Origin: Stephanodiscus triporus | Taxonomy: Eukaryota; Bacillariophyta; Thalassiosirophyceae; Thalassiosirales; Thalassiosiraceae | Length of the DNA: 18,413 bases | Assembly (NCBI GenBank): GCA_036939755.1 | Contig: JALLAZ010000260.1 | Span: 1-18,413, forward strand | Direction of reading: 5' to 3' | Shown: positions 8,108 to 14,447 of the stretch, piece by piece | Layout of the letters: each line of letters begins with the position of its first letter | Numbering within the stretch: position 1 is the first letter of the stretch | Program-made: the position numbers and the translations under genes | Notes under the pieces: generated by a model | What the model saw: the letters and a program-made list of their open reading frames with translations, nothing else | What the model was told of the DNA's origin: nothing | The model's database searches: none

Positions 8108-11100
8108 TCATATCAGTGGCGCCGCTTCCTCGCCAACTTCATCACTGTCTCCCATATCTCCAAGTTCGAAATAATTTCTCTCGGAAATCTTGAGAATCCT
8201 TTCAAGTATGACCTTCATGTCCCTTATTTCATTGGCCAACTCGTCAACTTTTTGGGCTAGATCATCAACAGCTCGTGGGTCGTTTTTGTGAAAGACAACT
8301 CTCGTAACAAAATATATAGCAACAAATGATACAACAATCTGTTGGCTCAGAGTCATAGACGAGAATGCAGCAATGATCTGATGGAATATGCCTTCAAACT
8401 TTGTTGGGGTTGTGACGGTGGCAACGTCCGTCTCTCCTACATCTGTGTATGCATTTTTTGTATCGTTACCTGGCTGCTTCAATTCTAGTTCGTTGATAGC
8501 TTCACCCTTGTCAGAAGACGAAATAGCTTTCTTTATAACTTCAAACAAATCATGATGAACTGGAGGGGTCTCTTTCAGGACTCCGCTACCGATTGAGGAG
8601 AACAGGGTGGAGGAAAGTGAGATACAGGTCAACATGTCTTGCAGCATCTTACAATGCAACACCGGTCGACCCGACAACGGTTACCATCAGGCCAATTTAC
8701 TGTTCATTACGTTAGGGTCTCACCTCTTAATTTTGCTCGCAAACCTATCACGTATCCGGATGATTCAAACCAGGTAGAATGAGAAACGAGGTAACACAAT
8801 AAATATGTATTCGAGAAAAAAACTCACATGCTTGCTTTCGTAAATCGAACGAAGACTCCAGCATCAATGGCAATACCATTCTCCTGTAGCCGTCTCGCCA
8901 CCCAACGAACTTCTACGGCAAACACATCTGAGTAGGGCACCCCATCAATGTCAACAGTCGTCATCACTACGCATTTATCATTTCCATCCCTGATCAAGTA
9001 TTGTGTTTGGGTTACTCCAGCGATTGGAGGACCTATGTACAAGTGCGTAGTCCGCTTGAATTTGAATCGGATGACCTGGGGTGGTGTCATTCAGAGGATG
9101 ATAATGTCGCACGAAATATGAATGCAGGTATTCACCAAACGAGCATAATGCACATAGATATTCACATCAGTATACACTGGCTTACTCTGCGCTGAGGGAA
9201 TTTTTCGCCCGACCAAGAGTTTTCAAAGCCTTCGGTGGAGTGTTCCCAATTTCCAACGGATACATCAAAACTGCCCTTTCTTTCGAGCCACGGTCCATAG
9301 AGCGGAGTCTCCTCCGACCAGCCGCGATTGTAGTAATCGTCTATGGACACATTCTTCATGGTTTTTGAGAAGATAGGGTCCATTTTTACGATAAACGAGT
9401 CCACGGGTACGTCCGGGAGACGTGCCGATGTGTCGATGATTTCGCTGTTGACTTCTTCCGTTAGAGATTCAGCACCGGTAGCATCCTCTCCACAAATGTC
9501 AATTTCATCCATGGCGACATTATCATCTAAATATTGACGAATAGCGTCCTGCACATCAATGCAAGCCACGACCTGTACCTTGAGACTGAAACCATGTTCG
9601 GCTTGGCCATCTGACTCATCAATTTTCGTATCATCGACAATCCGAGCCCTGTAATCTCTTACACGCTTCTCTACGAATGCCACCCATTCGGTCACATCGT
9701 CCAAAAGTGTTCCCTTCCCCACTATATCGCCCTTTGCGGCGATCAAAGACAGGACGCTGTTTAAATGCCCTTCACGGAAACTCCTCATTGCCACAACGGT
9801 GAGCATCAGAGATTTCTGAAGTAAGTCCAAATCATTTCGTTCCTCGCATTTGAACTTGAACTCGGCACCCTCGGCTTCGGCCTCGTAAGAAACAACCGCC
9901 TGCTGTTTCATCGTACGGGCGATCTCGTAGCTCTCGGTTCCCTTCCCCTCCTTCATTCTCGCCTCGTCCAATTGTCTCGTGACAATTGCTTGCCGCTGCA
10001 GTGGCGTTAGGACTTTGTTCATCACGTCCTCGCCGCCGCCCGGCAATATGCTGAACATCTTCCCCATGGCCTTGTTCATGTGTCTATCCATCTTCGTTGA
10101 TTGCGCAGACCTCCGTGGGGTCGTATTATTACCGGCGCCATTGTTGTCTCCCTCCTCGGTCGATGTCAAACGAGCCTTCGCCTTCTCCAGTTCGGCGACG
10201 TGCTGCTTGAGCTTCGCCCTTGCCTTCGTTTCGACGCGCGCTGCGTCGCACAGGGCCTTCCATCGATAATCCTCACGATCCTGGAAGGACTTCGCTTCCC
10301 GTTCGGCGGATCCCGAAATTGCCGATTGGAGGTCCAGATTCCCCCGTCGGATTTGCCTCGCAAGCATCTCCGCATTGTTGGCGAGCATCTCAAGGGACCC
10401 GACCGCCTCATTCCACGAGCTCAAAACGCTGGCCGCCTCGTCCTTGCCCGACTTCGTCCTATTCCCTGGAAAGGATGGACCAATTTCCAACCTAGATTTG
10501 AGACCCAACGCGAAGCCGTCGATCGCCGCTGCCATATCATCGTTGAACGACGCGACTAGTTTGAGCGTCTTGAGTCGATTCGTCTGACGACCAACCAGAC
10601 TCCTCATGCGCTCGCGTATCTCGGCCATTTTGTCGGGCAATTCCAGCAGGCGAGTATCGTTGATGGCTGGACCGTCATCTGACTGAGCTCTTCGCCGCGA
10701 GGTCAAGAAGAGAGACGCTGGGGTTGGCGATGATGTCGGCTGCGATGATGATGATGACGTCAACGAAGATAGGATGGGAAGCAGTTCCTTATTTTGATTG
10801 CTGTTGACATTACCATCGGCCAGGTTCAGGTAGTCGAGGGGTTCCTGAACCTCCTGTATTAGATCCAATGACATCTTCTCAAACGACTCTTTCTCATTTT
10901 GGAGGAAGCGATCCGTCAATGCAATCAAGCAGGTGATGCGTTCCTACAAAACATGGTGGGCGGCGTGAGAGCGAATGGTCGTACGATGGAAAACCCAATA
11001 ACCCTACACAGCAATTCGGTGTTATCTTGGAACATCGGTCCTCTCACCTCCTCCAGCCGTTGCAAGCAATCCAACGCCATCCGTTCCAGCGCCTGCGCCT

Positions 11101-12320
11101 CCTCCACGGCCTCGTTCTCGGTCGCGACCCCCGACGCGTAATTCTCCCTCGCCGTCACGACGTCGTCGTGCGCGCGGATCACGGATTCGCAGACCAACTT
11201 TGGCAATCTGTATTTGTGGGCCAACCGTCGCAGGTCGTCCTCCCACGGAGGAAGCGACGACGAGGACGGCGGTGCGGCGGCGTCGGTCGTCGGGGGCGTC
11301 GACGGACGTTCGCCCGTCCCCGACGTCACCCCCTCCTCGTCGTTTGCGGGGTACGAATGAGACGACGACAACTGCGATCTCTTCCGCCGGAGGATGACGT
11401 CCCCGATGGCCCCTCTCCTCCTCGCTATTCGCACCGCCCTCGCGAGCGATCTCATCGCACCCTCCAGCGCCGCCACGCGATCGAGGTACCTCCCCCATGC
11501 GTCGATCGCCCCCGACCTCGCGCGGACGCACCTCGCCTTCCCCTCGATGTACGACGACCGCTCGGCAATCGCCGTCGATGCGGCGGCGTCGCACGATTCG
11601 CGATACGGCGAGGCGAGGCCGTCGCGAACGTGAACGCCGAGTTCGCGGAAGAGCGCGGACAGGGACAATACGTGCGCGTCTGCGCATCGGACGAGACCCC
11701 CCGTCAACGGCGACCTCGAGGAAGGACGTAATCGCGAGAGCGATTCGGCGACGTCGTCGAGGAGGGTCGATATTTCCGAGAGGTGATTCGCGCGGCGTCC
11801 ACCGGCCTCCGATAGCGCGACGATCCCGTCCGTCGCGTATTTCAGCCCGAGGCCGTGGAGGCCGCCGCATTTCCCGGCCGACGACGACTGGCCGTGGTGG
11901 TGATCATCGATCGACGGGGAGAAGCGGGGATTATTCGGGGGGGTGGAGAGGCGCGACGACCACCCATTGTCGTCGTCGATGGCGGCGCATCCATGATCGA
12001 CGTCGCGATAGTCTACATCGATGTCTTCGTCCGAGCGTGGGAGGAGAAGGTCGGACGACCGCGACCCTCCCCGCCCCCCCCCCTCCTCGATAGAGCCTCC
12101 CTCGTCGTCGTCGTCATCGTCGTCGTCATCTTCCTCATCTTCATCGTCATTGTCGCGGACCTCCCCGCCGCCGTCGTCCTCCTTATCGTCTTTGTCTTCG
12201 TCGTCGTCGGGGGGGGGAGGCGGGGGCTCCGTCGTCGCTCCCCACCTGACGGGCGCCGCTACCACGGGGACGGGGGCCGTCGTCACGACGTTGTTCCCTT
12301 CGTCGTCGCCATCGCCATCG

Positions 12321-12352
<32 letters not shown>

Positions 12353-12397
12353 GCGAACGATGATGGTGTTCACCGAACCGCACAGATCCGCATCCAT
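8108..12397 (-). CDS. Tandem BAR-like, VASt (ASTER-type) and transmembrane protein, 4 exons
   Basis: Predicted 1277-aa membrane-contact or lipid-transfer protein. Exons (minus): 12397-11048, 10943-9186, 9075-8828 and 8585-8108; the sum is 1278 codons including TAA or TGA equivalent, with frames kept at all three junctions. Residues 1-185 are disordered and acidic, with Asp runs. Residues about 190-490 are a helical BAR-like region that crosses the first junction (ALDCLQRLEE joined to ERITCLIALTDRF). A Ser-rich linker follows. Residues about 548-885 form a second, F-BAR-like helical region (WKALCDAARVETKARAKL is typical). Residues about 965-1118 match VASt: MDPIFSKTMKNVSIDDYY, then GNW, QTQYLIRDG, GVPYSDVFAVEVRW and GVFVRFTKAS. 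A transmembrane helix lies at about 1202-1218 (IVVSFVAIYFVTRVVF), followed by a coiled coil to 1255. VASt domains in yeast Lam/Ltc, animal GRAMD1 and plant VAD1 proteins bind or move sterols and are anchored in the ER. Yeast Lam1 and Lam3 also carry BAR-like regions. No PH/GRAM domain was seen. The third junction shortens the usual VASt end and is the least sure. Confidence 0.82.
8586..8827 (-). other. Intron 3 of the BAR-VASt gene (242 nt, tentative acceptor)
   Basis: The donor AT|GTGAGT is a near-perfect consensus. The chosen acceptor is CGGTAG|CGGAG, preceded by a strong pyrimidine tract (CTCACTTTCCTCCACCCTG). It is the only in-phase AG I found in the last exon's upstream frame. The intron is twice the length of the other two. 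A small extra exon inside it cannot be excluded. Confidence 0.6.
9076..9185 (-). other. Intron 2 of the BAR-VASt gene (110 nt)
   Basis: Donor AGA|GTAAGC, acceptor CCCCAG|GTCATC, phase 0. The join gives ...PQRR-VIRFKFKR..., which falls inside the VASt domain where its two halves are expected to meet. Confidence 0.82.
10944..11047 (-). other. Intron 1 of the BAR-VASt gene (104 nt)
   Basis: The donor GAG|GTGAGAG and acceptor TTTTGTAG|GAAC fit the GT-AG rule. Splicing is phase 0 and restores an uninterrupted helix. Without it the first frame ends 40 codons later in unrelated sequence. Confidence 0.85.
12102..12352 (+). repeat. CGT/TCG trinucleotide runs inside exon 1
   Basis: Runs of (TCG/CGT)n, clearest at about 12102-12135 and 12319-12352, encode the Asp stretches of the BAR-VASt protein N-terminus on the minus strand. 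Such runs change length easily. Confidence 0.8.
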
Positions 12398-12450
12398 CGT
12401 TTGACTCTCTTGTGAGTTTGCGGATCAGTTTTTTCGCGAGAGGTGTGTCA

Positions 12451-12485
12451 ACAAGTTCCAGCAAAAGTTCCTTTTTGGAACTTGT
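12451..12485. repeat. 10-bp inverted repeat (hairpin)
   Basis: ACAAGTTCCA at 12451-12460 pairs perfectly with TGGAACTTGT at 12476-12485 around a 15-nt loop. It lies 54 bp upstream of the BAR-VASt start codon, so in a leader it could fold in RNA. Confidence 0.75.
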
Positions 12486-12510
12486 GAAAGTTGTACTTAT
12501 GTATTTATTC

Positions 12511-12666
12511 TGGTCTAAATTTTATTTTGTACGATAGTTAGACCAGGTTTAGACCCAATTTATTAGAGTGGGTGGCTGTCAAAATTCGCTTAAATTTAAG
12601 CCAGGCAAAATTTAGATTTTATTTAGACCAAATTTAGACTACCCCCCATCCTTTATTGGTCTAAAT
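12511..12666. repeat. Repeated TGGTCTAAAT motif in both orientations
   Basis: TGGTCTAAAT occurs at 12511-12520 and 12657-12666, and its complement ATTTAGACCA at 12621-12630. Partial copies (TTAGACCA, TTTAGACCC, ATTTAGACT) lie near 12538, 12548 and 12632. The spacing suggests a small, eroded inverted-repeat element or a cluster of factor sites. Confidence 0.6.
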
Positions 12667-12976
12667 AATTTCTGGCGTGAACGTCTGAACATGCTTTGGA
12701 ATCAGTATCGCCTTTTCTCTTTCTCAAGGCCAAAATATTTTACACATCTGGAATCAATATACGAGATAGATTCCTCTCTTGACCAACGGTACCAAATTCA
12801 AATCAGTACCGCTTTCGCCAAAACAGGATTTTCTCTTGTCTACACACGTATGGATTAATATGATGATGATTGTCAAAGAACCTGAGGGAATCTGCAACGA
12901 GTTGACTAACACATTTGAAACATAATGGCCACTAGTGTCTTCTTCAATCTTCATGTTTCTTCAAGTTGGTAAGTTC

Positions 12977-13021
12977 GCTGCCAACTGCGAACTTGGTAAC
13001 CAAGTTCGTGAACTTGGCAGC
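12977..13021. repeat. 45-bp nested palindrome
   Basis: Outer arms GCTGCCAA (12977-12984) and TTGGCAGC (13014-13021) enclose inner arms CGAACTTGGT (12988-12997) and ACCAAGTTCG (12999-13008), with one central base. Both pairs are perfect. It could extrude as a cruciform or mark an element end. Confidence 0.85.
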
Positions 13022-13040
13022 TTATTATATTAGGTACCTT

Positions 13041-13080
13041 TATTATCTATAATAGGTACGTATTATCTATAATAGGTACC
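13041..13080 (+). repeat. 20-bp tandem repeat, two copies
   Basis: The unit TATTATCTATAATAGGTACG is present at 13041-13060 and again at 13061-13080, where only the last base differs. Related GGTACC-containing partial copies flank it on both sides. Confidence 0.85.
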
Positions 13081-13154
13081 ATAACTTATTATTATATATA
13101 GGTATTTTTATCTTCGTTGTCCGATCACCCCCCCCCTCTTCCCCCCCCCGCGCC

Positions 13155-13505
13155 TCGGACGTCGTCGGCCTCCTCTGCGCCGGCCTAGGGATTGGGGGGG
13201 GGGATGCTCGTGCCGATATACATCCTCGTCCTTGGCTTCCCCTCCAAGCAGGCCATACCCCTGAGCAACATCACGGTCCTCGGCGCACGATTGCGAACAC
13301 CCTGCACAACGTGCATAGGAGACACCCGACCGCCGACCGTCCCCTCATCGACTGGGATCTGATATTGGCCACGGAGCCTCCCACGCTCGCGGGCGCGCTC
13401 GTCGGCGTGAACCTCAACAAGACGCTGCCCGAGAATGTCGTGGTCGTACTGCTCATGTTGCTGCTGTGTTATCTTTCAAAAGGTTTTAATAGACTAATAT
13501 GGTAG
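13155..13505 (+). pseudogene. TauE/SafE-family transporter fragment, frame broken twice
   Basis: Resembles the middle of a TauE/SafE permease, a membrane family linked to export of sulfite or other organic and inorganic anions. In order: SDVVGLLCAGLGIGGG in frame A; MLVPIYILVLGFPSKQAIPL and SNITVLGA in frame B; and TIANTLHNVHRRHP, RPLIDWDLILATEPPTLAGA, LVGVNLNKTLPENVVVVLLM back in frame A. The first shift falls in a run of 10 G (13194-13203). The second, equal to one missing base, is near 13287-13291. They cancel, so frame A stays open throughout but would contain about 28 wrong residues. The first membrane helix and the whole second half of the permease are missing; the frame ends at TAG 13503-13505, soon after the last conserved residues. 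It is best read as a relic, though errors in G/C runs could have made the shifts. Confidence 0.75.
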
Positions 13506-14100
13506 GCAATGGGCGTCCCCTAATGCCGTAATTAGTCGGGCTATTGATTGATGTAGTAATCGATTGAAAAGTGAAATTATTATATAGTTTAACGATGTAA
13601 AAATGGCAAGGCAATTGGTAGTCGTGACAATCAAACAGGTTTCAGATTTCTAAAGAGCAGTTTCTGAGAATATCTTCGTAGAATCGTGGATGCTGTAGTA
13701 ATTCCTAATATGGAATGACACGTGGTATTACGTGGAATGTGTCCTTGGTCCTATTGTGGGACTGAGAAGGTAAGTACCGTAGGTAAGTACCAAAGTACTC
13801 TTTTTAGGATTTGCACGTAACGCTTTTAGGATTTGCACGTAACGCTATTTTCGTAACAAGTTGCCACCATCGCTGTCCTCCAATGCTAGCCTGCTGACGG
13901 TGTCCGGAGGGTACTCCACAACCAGCCTCGGGGTTCCGGCGGAGGGGGGAGGGATGGGTTGCACCAGCGGTCATCATGTATGGAGACTGTAGATGAAGAT
14001 AGGATAGTACGATAGTACCTACTTACCTGGTATTTCTGCTCAGCCTTAGATTTCAAATTCACCCAGGAATCATTGGAATCGGAGGTCGACAAATCATTGC
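13506..14100. other. Intergenic stretch with short repeats
   Basis: No supportable gene. GGTAAGTACC occurs twice near 13769-13791, and a reverse form (GTACCTACTTACC) lies near 14016-14028. A 22-bp tandem repeat is listed separately. Confidence 0.4.
13802..13845 (+). repeat. 22-bp tandem repeat, two perfect copies
   Basis: TTTTAGGATTTGCACGTAAC followed by GC is present at 13802-13823 and again at 13824-13845 with no mismatch, so the duplication is recent or maintained. Confidence 0.9.
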
Positions 14101-14442
14101 ATGCCACTGAAAACATCGGATGCAACTGAATCATCAGAGGCAACTGAGTTATCGGACGTAGACGAATCATCAGAGGCAACTGAATCTTCGGACATAGATG
14201 AATCATCGAAGGTAAAGCAGCAACACGAGCTAGTGCAACCGCTGGCCCCGCAAATGTTGACTGATGCATCGAGAGATTGCTGGAGGATTTCCTCCTCGGC
14301 ACTCATTTTGGGGGCGATGGACGAGGTCGCTTCTGGTTCTTTGGGCAGCACGTGCCCAAAGAAAAAGAAAAATGCCATGCCGATTCTCAAATTGAAATTT
14401 AAACGCCAAGGTATTAGTGGGCAAACAGCACAGAGAACTTAA
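14101..14442 (+). CDS. Hypothetical ORF with Ser/Asp/Glu repeat (uncertain)
   Basis: A 113-codon frame from ATG 14101 to TAA 14440-14442. It begins with two copies of a 12-residue acidic unit (SSEATELSDVDE and SSEATESSDIDE, a 36-bp DNA repeat) and ends with a basic stretch (PKKKKNAMPILKLKFKR) that could be a nuclear signal. The minus strand is also open here but would give a run of five Phe and is less protein-like. It ends six bases before the ATG of the glutamylase gene, in a different frame, and no normal-length intron joins the two. It could instead be that gene's 5' leader. Confidence 0.28.
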   Translation: MPLKTSDATESSEATELSDVDESSEATESSDIDESSKVKQQHELVQPLAPQMLTDASRDCWRISSSALILGAMDEVASGSLGSTCPKKKKNAMPILKLKFKRQGISGQTAQRT

Positions 14443-14447
14443 GGAAG

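Larger units (their letters stand above)
12398..13154. other. AT-rich intergenic stretch with several palindromes
   Basis: No gene seen. It should contain the promoter of the BAR-VASt gene, which starts at 12397 and runs leftwards. It is crowded with inverted and tandem repeats, listed separately. Confidence 0.5.

Noticed and set aside
11022..12415. Long Arg/Ser/Val-rich ORFs on both strands over exon 1 of the BAR-VASt gene
   Set aside because: They come from GC-rich triplet runs; the minus frame starting at 12397 has the BAR-like helix and correct splice junction.
13987..14026. Minus-strand intron between GTAAGT and CTACAG
   Set aside because: Only 40 nt, and the GGTAAGTA motif recurs nearby on the other strand as a simple repeat.
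14411..14447. Splicing of the 14101-14442 ORF onto the TTLL gene
   Set aside because: A donor-like CAAG|GTATTA exists, but any usable acceptor would make an intron under 50 nt.
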